A DNA stretch of 29,058 bases from JBLINH01 sp047639165. Its GTDB lineage: Bacteria > Patescibacteriota > Minisyncoccia > Phycocordibacterales > JAACPR01. Made by a program: the position numbers and the translations under genes. Shown here piece after piece: positions 29,022 through 29,058 of the stretch (position 1 is its first letter; every line of letters starts with the position of its first letter). The notes beneath the pieces were generated by a model. It was not told the origin of the DNA. It made no database searches and worked only from the letters and a program-made list of their open reading frames with translations. The stretch covers positions 1 through 29,058 of the forward strand of contig JBLINH010000009.1 of NCBI GenBank assembly GCA_047639165.1. Reading direction: 5' to 3'.

Positions 29022-29058
29022 CCAAAAGTTCTGGAAAACGGGGTCAGGAGCGGTTTTC
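29022..29058. repeat. Left part of a palindromic (REP-like) element, cut by the window edge
   Basis: GTTCTGGAAAAC, a GGGGTCAGGAGC loop, then GGTTTTC at the last bases form the start of an imperfect inverted repeat that would continue beyond the window. It shares CCCAAAAGTTC and GGGGTCA with the leader at 4389-4421. Confidence 0.4.

Overview
The window looks like chromosome from a member of the Candidate Phyla Radiation (Patescibacteria), most likely a parcubacterial lineage. This is an inference from gene content, since no rRNA gene is present. The supporting signs are an AT-rich genome, compact or minimal versions of core proteins (an FtsL-like 102 aa, an MreD-like 86 aa, a ProRS without its insertion domain, a MurF-like ligase without its N-terminal domain, a PriA without an ATPase site), a DUF2779 nuclease fragment, and a group I intron inside a tRNA gene. 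TGA acts as a normal stop codon, so the standard bacterial code applies.

Layout. (1) 1-2.7 kb: a pentapeptide-repeat protein running off the left edge, ribosomal protein L21, RmuC, and divergent YqeY. (2) 2.7-5.4 kb, accessory: a small SD-led gene, tRNA-Glu(CUC), a truncated DUF2779 nuclease abutting an IS481-like transposase remnant, a 98-aa orphan flanked by an imperfect repeat, an AT-rich C39-peptidase-like gene behind a structured leader, and a 21-codon Lys-rich peptide gene. (3) 5.4-7.1 kb: MscL, an orphan, and a VTT/TVP38 membrane protein. (4) 7.1-11.8 kb, minus strand: a division and wall cluster mraZ-rsmH-ftsL-ftsI-murF headed by a promoter with two pairs of MraZ boxes. (5) 11.8-13 kb: an SD-led orphan and greA. 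(6) 13-18.1 kb: a rod-shape operon proS-mreB-mreC-mreD-PBP2. (7) 18.2-22 kb: an orphan, RseP-type protease and frr, delta-prime-like clamp-loader subunit, and a second mreB. (8) 22-26.7 kb: priA-def-fmt on plus, then DUF167, HPF and cyclophilin on minus. (9) 26.7-29 kb, accessory: a solitary MazF/PemK-like toxin, tRNA-Asn(GUU) split by a 230-nt group I intron, a 28-aa ORF overlapping an isoprenylcysteine-methyltransferase-like membrane protein, a small membrane protein, and the edge of a palindromic repeat.

Functionally, most of the window serves peptidoglycan growth and division (MraZ, RsmH, FtsL, FtsI, MurF, two MreBs, MreC, MreD, PBP2, RseP) and translation (L21, frr, greA, proS, def/fmt, HPF, tRNAs).

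The most striking global signal is promoter architecture. Ten genes carry a TATAAT or TATACT -10 box, usually as extended TGn-TATAAT, that ends exactly 6 nt before the ATG, with no Shine-Dalgarno sequence. This implies leaderless mRNAs. Several uncharacterised accessory genes instead have longer leaders, SD sequences or TTG starts.
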